Shown here one piece after another: positions 45,722 through 58,359 of a DNA stretch of 64,000 nucleotides. A program made the position numbers and the translations under genes. The notes below the pieces were generated by a model. It was not told the origin of the DNA, did not search any database, and saw only the letters and a list, made by a program, of their open reading frames with translations. Location: the NCBI RefSeq assembly GCF_019279795.1, contig NC_056732.1, forward strand, positions 1,079,453,430 to 1,079,517,429, given 5' to 3'. Positions within the stretch are counted from its first letter, which is position 1. Every line of letters begins with the position of its first letter. Origin of the DNA: Protopterus annectens. Its lineage: Eukaryota > Chordata > Ceratodontiformes > Protopteridae.

Positions 45722-47389
45722 TATTTGTATAAAACGTATGCATCCTCACTATACTTTTAATGGCATTGTAAGAGGCCAGTTCCTTAGGACCAGCAGGTTG
45801 ACTATTGAAGACAACGAGTTTCTGAAAAAGAGACATAATTAATCTCTAAACATGTTTTTTAATGAGAGGATATGGTGAAGAAATCTGCATGAATAAAGAA
45901 AGAGTGATATGTGATAGAAGTGTAAATGCTCAACCCTATGTTTTAATGCCCCTTTAGATACATATATGGCATTAAATGTTGCCACAAAGGTTTGATATGT
46001 AATGACATATAATGGGAGCTGAGTAAGTTAGGAAGAATATTACTAAGACAATTGGCCAATGTTAGCAGCTATGGCAGAGCTGTGTAAGCTCATTACAGAA
46101 GCCTTGAAGTTTACATATATAGGTATTCAAACTAAATCATTGGCTAAAAATGCTCTAGATACAAATGATGGGCATATATTTGTGCTGAAACTTATTTAAA
46201 AAAACTGACAGAGTACTAGAGGAAGATATATTGTGTTAGAATCACAGACAGCAGAGTATAAATGGATTACATTTTTATATCCATGTTTTGAACCAGAGCT
46301 AAATCATCAAGTATTAAGAGAATTCTGAAAAGAAACATCTAAAATATAATTTACCATTTTTAATATCTGACAAGGTTTTGATATACTGTAATGTCTGTTT
46401 AATTGATACTGTGTTGTGATTTGCTGACTTGTCAATGTTATGTGAATGTTATTTAAACTTTATAATTGAGAATACATGCTTTTTAGCATCTGACAAAGAT
46501 TCATACTCAAAAGCTTGTGCATGTATACTATAAGCTTAAACATTTTATATTAAAATATAGAGTTTTAAAGTCCGTAAAGATGGTTTCATTAGGTGCTGCA
46601 GTGATACCACTGGGCCTGACAGAGAAGATAACTGATTTCTAGTCAGATGTAACAATGAATAAGGATATATAGGATGGGTTATAGGCAGGATCTTAGGATG
46701 GGTTACAGGCAGGAGTTTGGGATGGGTTACAGGCAGGAGCTATGTTGATAAGGGCCAGGTCTAAGATATTATAGCCTAATATAATGCAATGATCTGGCCA
46801 GTTATTGGACATAAAGTATCATTCCATAATTTTCAATCCAAATGTCTGATTTAGTTTGGAGAAATTAAAAGATTCACAACAAGGAAAATTCAAGGGTGAG
46901 GAAAACATGAGCTGTTACAAAAGAGTAATAAAAAGTTATCCTTTTGCTTACATTCATAGGTGAATACTAGTTTAAATGCCTTGAAGGGCTATTTTTAGCA
47001 TAGGCGGAACCAAACCCTGTACCTTGTATCATTGAGGCGAAGACCTTAATCATTATACCAAACCCACTCACATCATAAGTGATGCAAATGAGACTTCAAA
47101 GGGATAATCTCTGTCATATAAAGAAAATAATTAATCCAAATAAATGAAAATGAAAAGTGCAAATTGGAAGAAAGCAACAAAATGGGAAAGATAAGAGATC
47201 TGTTCAAAGAGACTGATGATAAATGTCCAGGTAAAATGTGCATGATAAAAGAGAAAGACAGAGTGGACCACAAAGTACAGAATCAGAAGATATAGAGAAG
47301 AGGTAACAGCATATACAGAAGGGCTATCTATGATAATAAGGACCATAGCATCACTGATAACACAATATAGTCACTGATATAGAGCCAGA
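45722..47389. other. mostly unassigned; candidate Penelope-like tail and SINE head
   Basis: A 28-base tandem motif (GGATGGGTTA(T/C)AGGCAGGA) repeats three times near 46674-46740. Near 46490-46514 lies CTGACAAAGATTCATACTC with AAAAGC following, discussed in the findings. At 46995-47070 the minus strand has an A-box-like TGGTATAATGATTAAGG and B-box-like GGTTTGGTTCC, a possible decayed tRNA-derived SINE head. Confidence 0.4.
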
Positions 47390-48850
47390 TATCCTGGAGA
47401 GTAAAGAAAAATGGGCCCTAGAAAGCCTTGCTAATAAGAAGGAACAAGTGATGGAATCTCAGTTGAATTGCATAAAATCCTGTAAAATGATGCTGTTATA
47501 GTGCTGTTTAGAATCTGACAGGAAATTTAAAAAACATGACAGCGAAAAAGATCAAATTATATTCTAATCCCAAAAAAGGGTAACACTAAAGAGTACTCAG
47601 ATTATCAAACAATTGCACTTGTTTCACCTCTGCAAAGTAATGCTCAAGATTCAGAAATCTAGACACCAGTAATATATGGACCAAGAACTGCCAGATGTGC
47701 AAATCTGTTTTAAAGGGTCAGAGGCACCAAAGAACAATTTGCCAACATCCACTGGATAACAGAGAAAGTATTGTGAGTTCCAGAAAAGTATTTGTTTGTT
47801 TTATTAACTGCTCTAAAGATGTTGACTGTGTAGACCATAAGTAACGGTGACCATTTATTAGAGAAATGGGGATACCACGTCATGTTATTTGCCTCCTCAA
47901 GAATATGTACATGCAGAACAAGAAGCAACAGTTAAAACTGAATGTAGAATATCTGACTGGAGCAAGACAGGAAAAGGAGCACATCAAGGCTGTATGCAGT
48001 CACCCTACTTATTCAATTTATTTTCTGAATATATCAACCAAAATGCTTCTTTACATGAACCAGGTGATGGAATCAAAGTAGCTAGGAGAACTATTAATCA
48101 CCTCAGATATCAGAGGATGTCACTCTAATGACTGAAAGTGAGGAAGAGTTGACAAGTCTGTGGCCGAGGGTAAAAGTAGAAGGTACAAAAGCTGTATCGC
48201 TGCTTATCATAAGAAACTAAAGTAATGTTAGTCTCTGTCAGTTCAATGTAAATAGATGGGGAACAAGTAGAGGCGGTAACACATTTTATTTTACTGCACT
48301 TGATCTTTGCAGATAGGGATTGCAGCCTTGAAACTAAAATATGCTTTTATTGGAGCACATTCTGGCAAATCTGAGTAAGACTTTAAAGAGTAGATATCAC
48401 AATGTCAGCAAAGCACCATAAAGTCAGAGCTATGTTTTCCTATTAGTAGCATATATCTGTGAGAGATGAACTATTACATAAGGTCGTGCACTAGATAATC
48501 AATGTTTTTGAATTGTGGTGTTGGAAAAAAATTCTAATAATTCTGTTGAATTCAAGAAGATTGAATCAGTCAGTACTTAAAGAAATAAATATAGACTGTT
48601 CACTGGCAAACCTGATAGTAAAACTAAAACTCGTACTTTGGCCATATAATATGAAGACAGAATTCATTACAGAAGACAACGATGCTGGAGAAGATCAAAG
48701 ACAAAAGATGAGGGGTGGCAGAAGCTAAGGTAGATGGACAGCATTACTGAAGTGATGAATATGAATTTGCAAGAGCTTAAAGAAGCATAGGCTCGGTGTG
48801 CTAAAGTTTTTGAGGTGATGAAGAGTCTGATTCAATTAAATAACTAAAAA
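47390..48850 (+). pseudogene. RTE/BovB-like LINE remnant, reverse transcriptase
   Basis: Spread over several frames are SDGISVELHKIL (near 47450), IPKKGNTKEYSDYQTIAL (near 47565), RGTKEQFANIHWI, a MGIPRHVICLLKNMYM segment and TVKTECRISDWSKTGKGAHQ followed by GCMQSPYLFNLFSEYINQNA (motif B region, 47930-48050). After these come a damaged LRYADD position (LRYQRM near 48110), TLMTESEEEL, and the C-terminal WCWKKI, NQSVLKEI and LKLK series (48510-48640). This order is characteristic of RTE-clade elements such as BovB. The many stops mean it is old and inactive. Confidence 0.72.
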
Positions 48851-49683
48851 CAATAAACAGCTAATCCAATCTTGTTAAAAAATTGTGGTTACAGTTCACA
48901 GCTAGAGGCACAAAAATGAAAACAGGCAATCTTATGCATTACATCAACACAATAGCTACCTCACCTGTAGAATACCCCTTCCCCACAAATATGAATGAAA
49001 GTAAATTATCATCTTCAAGAACAATTTCAGTATGTTTATAGGACCTAAAAGATATCTGCATAGAATAACAACAAATACAATTCCTGAAGGCTATAAGGAC
49101 ACAAGCTTGAAATATTAATGCCCACCCAAAAAAAAAAAAACAGGTCAGCTTAATTTTTTTCCAATATATCCTCCAAAGAACATTTTATTTAACTAATGGC
49201 AAAATCATTTTAAGTGCAATGAGGTGCAAATTTATTCCATTTTTAGATGCATCTTCTCTTATATTCATCACATTTAACACACACTGAGAGCTATTCAAGA
49301 TCTTCACAACAAAGTAAGTGTAAACAACAGAATGCATTTCCTTAACAATCATGGAAAGTTAAACAATAAATCAAAGGCACTCATTTGGCTGTGAAGTTTC
49401 GCCATGGTATTTTTCTTGGGAGGCATCTACACAGAAAAACGATGTGCAGTCTCAAATTTGCATTTCTCCTTGAGCTTCCACTAAAGGCAACCCAAATATG
49501 GAAATATTAGTTCAAACTTTGTATACATATTTAATTCTGATTTTAATATGTTTCTTCAACACTAACACTCTCTCTTCAGTATCTCATAAAGAAGGCAATT
49601 GATTACATCAAGAAAATGCCACTCATTATTAGAGAAAAACTGGGTGGCTACCAATGCCTGGTTTTGCACTCTCCTAAGTGATC
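48851..49683. other. unassigned sequence
   Basis: I recognise no gene or repeat family in this interval. Confidence 0.5.
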
Positions 49684-50063
49684 AGTTGTTTTTATTTATT
49701 TACTCTTTGTTGCTCAGGCTAGTCCCACTAGGCCAGCATGTTCTTTTCAGGGGAGAGCCAAGATGGTATACATCCTAACTAGGGGAAATTTGGATAGGGC
49801 ATCTGGGAACCTTCTCTTCTCTTTTCCTAATAAATACCATGGGATCATTTATGTCTACCTGAGCTACCATCAGCTTAGACAGATGAGGCTTCAGTTTGAT
49901 ATCGCAACTGAAGGACAGCATAGTCAGGACTCTAGCACCCCCATAGGCTGCACTACAGTGTCAGTTTAGAAAAATTAATCCAATTACTTGGTGTGGGAAT
50001 AGAGCCCACAGCCTTATGAACTAAAATCGAATGTGCTGCCTGCTGAGTCATTAACACTGTAAA
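49684..50063 (-). mobile_element. tRNA-derived SINE, about 380 bp
   Basis: The minus-strand head has an A-box-like AATGACTCAGCAGG and B-box-like GGGCTCTATTCCCA (about 50060-49985). A body with CCTCATCTGTCTAAGCTGAT and AATGATCCCATGGTATTTAT follows, then a tail (AGAACATGCTGGCCTAGTGG, GAGCAACAAAGAGTAAATAA) that is a diverged form of the L2-type tail at 40871. The body differs from the V-SINE-like copies, so this is another SINE family. Confidence 0.6.
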
Positions 50064-51309
50064 CAACGATGAAACAAGTACTATGCACTACGTCTAAGAA
50101 TGTATAACTATAATTCTCAGTTATTACACTTACTCGGCTAATTTCTGGCATTAACTGTGGTAATTGTATTAGATAAGACGCATACCCAGACTAAGAGAAT
50201 GTAAGATACCTTTACAGAAAAGTAGGAATCCTTCTAGATCATAATAATTCTGCCTAGTCTTGTAGCTGGTCACATATCATTATTTTAGACCACACCAGTG
50301 TTGTTCATGTCAGTGCCTGAGAAAGAATGACACAGTTTGAAAGTGTAAAAGTATTCAATAATCAAAACATTATGAAGAAGGTAACAGTATGCAGAAATAA
50401 AGGACAAAAAAACTACAACCACAATTAAAATATTTTGAAGGAAGAAAGAAGAAAAGAGAATTGAATCCAAACTCCAGAAGCCATGACTCTTGCTGTTAAA
50501 CAGCTGAAAAAAATAATAAATGGCTTCTTCCTTTCAAAAGTTGGCATAGAGAAGTTAAACTTACCGCAAAAAGAGTACCACACATCCAATTCTGGTGAGC
50601 TGCATAATAAATGCTGTTCTTGAGTCTGAGTGTATACAAGCATAAGCAGAAAAATACAAATATGTTTTTGCATATCTAGAACTATACAGATATTTCAAGC
50701 AGAGTGCATAAAAATGAAACATTAATTTCTAGAAACTAGAGTGTAAGCCGCAGTATATATCTAGCTTTCAGTTACTACATGCTTGCAGTTGTGTGTGGGT
50801 TTTTTTTTGTTTGCTTTCATTTCCTCTTTAGGATATTCCACGTGATCAACTACAGTATTACATAATATTAGCTGCAAAACTGTACTTTATTCATCTGATT
50901 TTGCTTTTAATAAAGTTCACACAGAACAAGCAATGAGGATTAGGCTTTTTCCGGCAGCAAGCTAAGTGAATGGGCTGCTGGCACAGAGGTAGGGCTTCTG
51001 TCCCTGATGCAGGTACAAACAGATGCTAGGTGGGAAAGAAGTGAGCAACCACTACCTTACTGTTTTTTCTTACAGTGAGGATGTGGAGCAACAAGCCTTA
51101 TAACCAGCCTTTAGCTGTGACCACATTCATATTCCAAGAGTCATCCAGTAAACATTGGACTATATATGGACATTTAAAGAGGACATGATGCATAGTAATG
51201 TATAAGCATATCTCACTGACATCAGTGTGAATACTCTGCCCACAGAATTAGTAACAAACAGGTATGCAAGATTATTCACAACATAACACCTTTAGCAAAT
51301 AAATAGCAC
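50064..51309. other. unassigned sequence
   Basis: I recognise no coding sequence. GGCACAGAGGTAGGGCTTCT near 50976 resembles a SINE A box but lacks a clear B box. Confidence 0.45.
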
Positions 51310-51515
51310 CAGGTCTGGCAGTTAGTGTACAAGATTAAGGCAATGACCTGTTATTTAGCTACTTCATGCAATCCATGGTTTTATTCCTTCACTCTTATTT
51401 GCCTACTGGGTGACTGAGAAAGTCACATAACCACACAGTGCTCTAGGACCCTTGGGAAATTGGTCTAGGTTCCTTAATGGTCTCCTGGACTGCAAGCCTT
51501 ATAACTATCTACTAT
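51310..51515 (+). mobile_element. candidate CORE-SINE (MIR-like)
   Basis: A tRNA-like head (A box TGGCAGTTAGTG, B box GGTTTTATTCC, 51317-51390) is followed by GGGTGACTGAGAAAGTCACA and TAACCACACAGTGCTCTAGG. The latter resembles the CORE-SINE/MIR block (GTGACCTTGGGCAAGTCAC then TTAACC). Confidence 0.5.
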
Positions 51516-52330
51516 AAAATAAAAATCTACACTCAACACAGTTTCATGCAAACCACTTTTTGAAGTTGTAAAGTCAGAATCTCAGCAGACCCACATTTGA
51601 GTAGGAAACATAGTAAAAAACATGATCTGAAGAGTGATTGATGAGCTAACACCATTCTTTTGAAGAGTGGTTTCAGAGACACATTCTCATTTAACTCTGG
51701 AAATGCATCTGTAGAAAAATATTTCAGCTGAATTACTTATACTCCTATTTATTACAGATGGTTTTATCACAGGTGATAGGTGAAAAATTATAATAACGGT
51801 CAGCACTAAAAACATATTTATGGTTATTGAGTGCATTTGTGCTAACAGTTCTCTTAACATCAGATAAATGTTCCAGCATAATGCCCTTGAAATGCTTGTT
51901 TTGCCAAAACAGTCCATCTCACACATACAACTACATAAACTAAATGCATGGAATTGCAATCAGCAAAACATCTGAAAACACATTGGTTCTACAGACATAC
52001 TGGCATGCTGTACAATTCAAACGTTTAAAAGTACCACTTTTACAAATATCGGAACTGTTTGCATCAAAATGCCTTTAGCACAACTACTGTTTAAGGATTT
52101 TGTATATTTTTTTATATAAAAAGTCTGGGCTTATCTCTGACATTACAGTGACTGTTACAAAGATTTTAGACTTTGCCACTTCATGTTAACAATATTAGAA
52201 ATAGCCTAATAACTGGTATTATAGGTAACAGGAAAACTTGACATATTCCTTTTACATAAAAGATCACTTATGTTGTTAGTATTAGTATTCCACTAACTTC
52301 TTGGTCAAAACTGATTTTGCTATGGTACCT
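51516..52330. other. unassigned sequence
   Basis: I recognise no gene or repeat family. Confidence 0.5.
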
Positions 52331-52985
52331 CTATTTTTTCTGTCTTTGCTGAGTGCAACACCAATGTCACATAATCCACGCTAAATGCCCACTGCAGAGG
52401 TACAAGTAAGGCAGGCTGAAGAGCTGGCTGCCCCTGGTGCAAGCTGTTACGGGACCATGATTGGCACAGGGTACAAATATAGCGACTCAGTGTTGGCCAT
52501 CTCCTATTCAACCTCCATTTCTCAAATATTCAGGCCAGCCTTCCTGGTAATTGGTTATTTATGTAAGTCTACAGATGACTGTACATTGAATGTTGTTAAT
52601 TTCATCTTCCACTAATTCACGATTGTTTCAACATGGATTAGACCCTGTTAACTAGTGCAAGGACAATGGTCTAAAGCTAAATCTGAAAAAAAAATGTAAT
52701 ACAGCTCCAACCTGATGATGTCATAAGGGTTTAAGCAATCTTGTTGATAATCCCTTATCTTTTTGACCATTATATCTCTAGCTCAGGAAGCCTTCTCTTT
52801 GGTTCATCTAACTTCCAAAGGCATCTCTTCCTGATACAAAGAAATCTTAATTCCCCTTTACTCATATCTCATCAGACTCAGTATTGAATATAATGCCCAT
52901 TTTGACATACAGTTGTCTAAATATATCAATCAATGTAAGAGGCCTTATAGAGTCCTAACTAAAAAATATTACTTGTCTCAAAAAT
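52331..52985 (+). pseudogene. decayed CR1-like RT remnant
   Basis: Broken reading frames give a motif-C-like STDDCTLNVVNF near 52567-52600, LKLN-type sequence near 52675, and a thumb-like RIEYNAHFDIQL segment near 52880-52920 followed by KCKRPYRVLTK-like residues. These resemble the ADDCKL and IEYNTPFGMYL..LTK parts of the CR1 copies, but with many stops. Confidence 0.45.
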
Positions 52986-53100
52986 CTTAGTTGAGGACAA
53001 ATTAGAGCCCTCTCTCCTGTAACCAGTCTCTTAAAGACTCCTCTGTGGGGACTGTGATCCAACCCTTAGTTGAGGACAAATTAGAGCCCTCTCTCCTAAT
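52986..53100 (+). repeat. tandem duplication of about 83 bp
   Basis: The phrase TTAGTTGAGGACAAATTAG with AGCCCTCTCTCCT following occurs at about 52988 and again at about 53071. Confidence 0.85.
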
Positions 53101-53138
53101 GTTCCTTCACAGTACAAAATAGTGTATGGTGTTTTACG

Positions 53139-53141
<3 letters not shown>

Positions 53142-53196
<55 letters not shown>
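53142..53196. repeat. (AT)n microsatellite
   Basis: A pure AT run of about 55 bases. Confidence 0.97.
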
Positions 53197-53198
<2 letters not shown>

Positions 53199-53204
53199 TT
53201 AGAT

Positions 53205-53840
53205 TAACATAAGAGTTATAGATACAGGCCTCAATTCCAAGAATCACAGGAACCACCACTTCATTGAATAAAAGACTTGAATATATGCTGAGAGACAATA
53301 TACCTACATTTATTCAAAATGTAACATGCTCTGGTTTATAATGCGCTGCGGACTACATACACGCAAACAAAAAATCAAAATAATCTCAGCCGGCATTAGA
53401 TTAGGACCAGAGTTATAGATGCAGGATCCCTTTTCAAGATGTCAATGGAATCACCAAATTGCAAATTGAAAGACTTGAATATATATAGTTCTCCAACATT
53501 ACATCAACATTTGTATTTACTGTCATATAAAACAGCATCACAATATGCCGAAAATACGAATGTTGATGCAATACTATGCATGCACAGAGAAACAACCTTG
53601 GCACATGCAAAAACTAAGTCAGAAAAACATGAAAAACATTTTTTCAGGAAGGCAAGTCCCCCACCCCCTGCAAATTATATATATTAACTTCAAAATTAGG
53701 GAAAAGGAATATTCCCAAGCCCCAAGAATTATGTGATCTCTCACATAGGTCGACTATCTGTTTAGTAAAGCAGATGAATAAACAAATGTAGACCAAATAC
53801 ACTGTTGACCTGAGCATCTGCACCCACCCACCCACCCACA

Positions 53841-53886
<46 letters not shown>

Positions 53887-53905
53887 TATATATATGTATA
53901 TATAC

Positions 53906-53970
<65 letters not shown>

Positions 53971-54480
53971 CACAAATTCATAAATTAAAAGCAAGCAGCC
54001 TATTAAACAAATGGAAAATAAATGTGCCCAGAAAAGGTAACAATACATATGAGGTACCCAAAATAGTCTATTGCTCAGCAATGTACAGCTATTAAGAATT
54101 GAAGTATGTAAAATAAACTGCATTCACATTTGGCTGTATTGGATCTTGTGCAACCCAAAACCTGACCAAAGTAAGGGATATCTGGCAGATGCATCTCTCA
54201 GTTCAGCTGATTGCTATGGCATTATTCAACTGTCAGAGGTGAGCAGACAGGGCAACAGTTTATTGTGAATACATCTTGGATTTTTACTCAATTTTGAACT
54301 ATAATTTGCAGGGTGCAATACACAAATAGATTGGAAAATCATCAAAGGACACACATCGTTAATATCAAAGTTACATATACAGGCTCAGATCCCAAGATGT
54401 CACTGTAACACTTCACAGTGTAAAAGCCTTGAATGTATTCTAAGAGACCATATATCAACATTATATTTTAAGTGAAAATA
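53205..54480 (+). repeat. three decayed copies of a roughly 120-bp repeat
   Basis: Related blocks lie at about 53212-53330, 53408-53525 and 54365-54475. Each runs GTTATAGATRCAGG, CAAGATGTCA(A/C)TG or similar, CACTTCA/CACCAAA, AAAGACTTGAATATAT and a following ACATTA..TCA segment. The second and third are separated by the CA/TA tract. Confidence 0.6.
53827..53969 (+). repeat. compound (CA)n(TA)n microsatellite
   Basis: CCCACCCACCCA leads into about 60 bases of CA, then about 75 bases of interrupted TA. Confidence 0.97.
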
Positions 54481-55459
54481 GATACGCAACATAAATATAT
54501 AACAAAGGGAACATGGAACACTGCTTCTTATTACACAGTCTGAAAATTAAAAGTTAAGGGCAACCTAAAGACCACATGAAGGAATAAACTATATAATGTC
54601 TGCATAAAGAAGCACTGAACATCAATGTATAATACAGAAGAACTTAGGAATGGTATATAAACAACTTAAGAATGGTATTGTATAATACAGAAGAACTTAG
54701 GAATGGTATATAAACAACTTAGGAATGGTCCCTGTTTTGCTGCACTGAGCATGTGCAGCATGAAACTAGACAGAAGGTGATAACATCATGAGTCCATGCA
54801 CCGTATAACCTATTTTATCCTAAAGCAATAACAGTTATAATATTATGGGGGTGTTAATCTTACTTTTTTTCTAGCATGGTGTGCTAATTCAAGTTGCATG
54901 AACTCTTTTGCATGCAAGCATGCCCAAGATGGTAACGACCATTAATACTGTTAACCTAAGTTGAGCTTTCTGAGCATAGTTCTTAATGCAATGTGTGGTA
55001 AGTGGCATGGAACATCTGAGGGAATGGTTACCTCAGAGTAAGGTAAGAGTTGCTTGCTCTGATATCACTCCTCTTAAAGGGATAGCAAACAGAAGCCTAA
55101 ATATCTTTAGCTAAGTGTATGCATAATAATCTGTTTATCTAGCTTGTGTTTTTATATTGATATAGCTGATACTGTCTGATTGCATAATAATTTATTTTCT
55201 TTCATAAAATCTTAACAGACTACCCACTATGCTAACTTAATATGGGTGATGCCCTAAGTGGGGGTTTTAAGCACCCTAATACTGTCCATCTGTCTGACTT
55301 AAACAGCCACTAGGATCATCCACCTGGGCCTCAGTGATGACTAGCTACCCAAGGGATACAATCCTAGCCCAAGGGTAACTCTGGATCATGAGTTTGGGAA
55401 GGGTCAACATGAGATTTTGAAGACTAAAAAACACATTCTTCCAACCCGAGCAGGGCTAT
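54481..55459. other. unassigned sequence with a short duplication
   Basis: A roughly 50-bp tandem duplication (core ACAGAAGAACTTAGGAATGG then TATATAAACAACTTA) lies at about 54630-54730. I recognise nothing else. Confidence 0.5.
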
Positions 55460-56362
55460 ACGCTAATGAAACTATTCATTTCTTCTCATAAAATGTGGTA
55501 GGCAATATTCACTCTATCAGAGGAGCCAGGATTACACAAAGGGTAACAAGGGAGGAGGTACATTTATGTTTGCAAAAGACAAAACTCAAAGTTAGAGAGA
55601 CTTTTAGGTTTAATAGTAGACATTATAATTTAGTCTATGATGATCATAAACCACAGAAAGGGAAGAAAGAAGTCCTGACTATGTTCCACCAATCCTTTGG
55701 CTCAATCCGAACAAACTTGGAAATGTGGCCATGGTAGGTGGCTAGGTTGAAAGAGGCAAGTCAACACCAAACAATGGATGAGAGCAAATATTTGCAAATG
55801 AAGACAATAAGGAATTCTTTGAAGAATTCTTCCAATTATGGTAAGAACTAACATTAAATGCAAACTTCAATATACTAGTGAGAGATACCAGTCTAGTACT
55901 GGATGGGAATAAAGACAAGTTGTGCAATAAAGCTGAGCAGCATACAAAGAGCCAATCCAAGACTGGATAGCATATAACAGACGGCTAGAAATGTGGAGGA
56001 ATTTTCATCCAAAGGTCAAGATCCCTTCACTTTTGAGGAAACTAATGAAACAAGGCATTAGAATTGATTTTGCTTTCATACTGGGTGCCATGTGGTATGG
56101 AGTTTAAAGCTCCACAGTTAATGAAATCATGTTATTAGATCATGCCCCTTTAACATTAAACATTATCTCTTACAAAGGAAGCCAAAGTCCTAGGATAGGG
56201 AAGCCCCTAAAATATAATAACAGACATACTTGAAAGAAATGGTCAGAGAGGATAGCCCTAGAAGGAGAATGGTGGAAGGTCGCAAAGCTGCCTTGGGAGA
56301 AACATCTTTGAAACATAAGGACAAAAGAAAAAGGGTAAGCAAGAATAAAATCAAATAGAACT
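55460..56362 (+). pseudogene. L1/Tx1-like endonuclease fragment
   Basis: The frame 55495-55737 reads VGNIHSIRGARITQRVTREE, then LCLQKTKLKVRETFRF, SRHYNLVYDD and GKKEVLTMFHQSF. This fits the AP-endonuclease start of L1/Tx1 ORF2 (N.NG....KR..I, LQET.L, GV..L). Near 55970-56150 it continues with RRLEMWRNFHPKVK, GIRIDFAFILGAMW and LLDHAPLTLNI, the RID and SDHAP motifs with Ser read as Leu. The RT is absent; the fragment ends where the 600-bp array starts. Confidence 0.65.
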
Positions 56363-58350
56363 GAGCTAATCGGAGGAAGGGCACTGAGCAAAATGATCTG
56401 TGATATATAACATTAAGTATTGTGTTTTTTGCTTATTATTACGAGTTATTTATAGCACTTTTATTGCCTGCTGCATACTTTTTTAGCTAGTTTCACTGTG
56501 TGTGAAGTATTAACTGGAAATTTTCTACAATTGTTAAGCATCTGTTTGGGTTTGTTTGTCCTGATTTCCTGCCAAGGAGTGTATCATATAACTTAATTGT
56601 TTGCAGTTAAAAGCATTCTCTAGAGTCTCCTTGCTCCTTTATCTGTTTAAACATTTCTGCAGTTTTTTCTACCTAAGTAGTGTGGGTATATATACCATTG
56701 TCCATATTCAGGCTTGTGTTTTGGGCCAAGTTGTTTGTTGGTAGAGGCTGTGTGTCTGAGTACATGTTCCAGGCCATCTTAGTTTAGCCAAAGCCAGTGT
56801 AGCATTTCAGTGAGAGGGAAGTGTTTATGGTCATTGGCTGATTGGGGTTACCTGGACTATGGCTTGGAGTAAGCACCTCATTGGTTGTTTCGAACTTTTT
56901 TTAAAGTTGTTTCAGGTTTCAACTTTGTTACTTAAGAAGTTAACTTGTGATTGTTTCTGCCATTTCACACTGAGCTAATCGGAGGAAGGGCACTGAGAAA
57001 ACTGATCTGTGATATATAACATTAAGTATCCTGTTTATTGCTTATTTTTACGAGTTATTTATAGCACTTTTATTGTCTGCTACATACTTTTCTAGCTAGT
57101 TTCACTGTGTGAGGCATTAACTGGAAATTTTCTACAATTGTTAAGCATCTGTTTGGGTTTGTTTGTTCTGATTTCCTGCCAAGGAAATAACTTAATTGTT
57201 TGCAGTTAAAACATTCTAGAGTCTCCTTGCTCCTTTATCTGTTTAAACATTTCTGCAGTTTTTTCTACCTAAGTGGTGTGGGTAGTTGAAGCATTGCCCA
57301 TATTCAGGCTTGTGTTTTGGGCCTAGTTATTTGTTGGTAGAGGCTGTGTGCCTGAGCACATGTTCCAGGCCATCTTAGTTTAGCCAAAGCTGGTGTAGCA
57401 TTTCAGTGACAGGGAAGCGTTTATGGTCATTGGCTGATTGGGGTTACCAGGACTACGACTTGGAGTAAGCACCTCATTGGTTGTTTCAAGCTTTTTTTAA
57501 AGTTGTTTCAGGTTTCAACTTTGTTACTTAAGAAGTTAACTTGTGAGTGTTTCTGCCATTTCACACCGAGCTAATTGGAGGAAGGGCACTGAGCAAACTG
57601 ATCTGTGATGTATAACATTAAGTATCCTGTTTTTTGCTTATTTGTACGAGTTATTTATAGCACTTTTATTGCCTGCTGCATACTTTTCTAGCTAGTTTCA
57701 CTGTGTGTAAGGTATTAACTGGAAATTTTCTACAATTGTTAAGCATCTGTTTGGGTTTGTTTGTTCTGATTTCCTGCCAAGGAATATAACTTAATTGTTT
57801 GCAGTTAAAAGCATTCTCTAGAGTATCCTTGCTCCTTTATCTGTTTAAACACTTAAGTAGTGTGGGTAGTTGTACCATTGTCCATATTCAGGCTTGTGTT
57901 TTGGGCCTAGTTGTTTGTTGGTATGGGCTGTGTGTCTGAGCACATGTTCCAAACCATCTTAGTTTAGCCAAATCCAGTAGAGCATTTCAGTGAGAGGGAA
58001 GTGTTTGTGGTCATTGGCTGATTGGGGTTACCTGGACTACGGCTTGGAGTAAGCACCTCATTGGTTCTTTCAAGCTTTTTTTAAAGTTGTTTCAGGTTTC
58101 AACTTTGTTACTTAAGAAGTTAACTTGTGAGTGTTTCTGCCATTTTGCACTGTGCTAATCAGATGAAGGGCACTGAGCATACTGATCTGTGCTATATAAC
58201 ATTAAGTATCCTGTTTTTTGCTTATTTTTACGAGTTATTTATAGCACTTTTATTGCCTGCTGCATACTTTTCTAGCTAGTTTCACTGTGTGTGAGGTATT
58301 AACTGAAAATTTTCTACAATTGTTAAGCATCCGTTTGGGTTTGTTTGTTC
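56363..58350 (+). repeat. roughly 600-bp tandem array, about 3.3 units
   Basis: Units start GAGCTAATCGGAGGAAGGGC at about 56363, 56972, 57568 and 58152 (spacings about 609, 596, 584); the last is partial. Shared blocks include TACGAGTTATTTATAGCACT, CTAGCTAGTTTCACTGTGTG, CATCTGTTTGGGTTTGTTTG, GTGAGAGGGAAGTGTTTATG and TCATTGGCTGATTGGGGTTA. Indels distinguish the units (for example the CTGCAGTTTTTTCTAC segment is missing from unit 3). The array ends beside the 5' region of CR1 copy 4. Confidence 0.9.
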
Positions 58351-58359
58351 TGATTTTTG

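Noticed and set aside
46995..47070. Functional tRNA gene on the minus strand
   Set aside because: A- and B-box-like motifs are present, but no cloverleaf with an anticodon stem could be drawn convincingly; a SINE head is more likely.
55742..56391. Several antisense frames with hydrophobic residues
   Set aside because: They lie opposite the L1/Tx1 endonuclease remnant, whose motifs read only on the plus strand.
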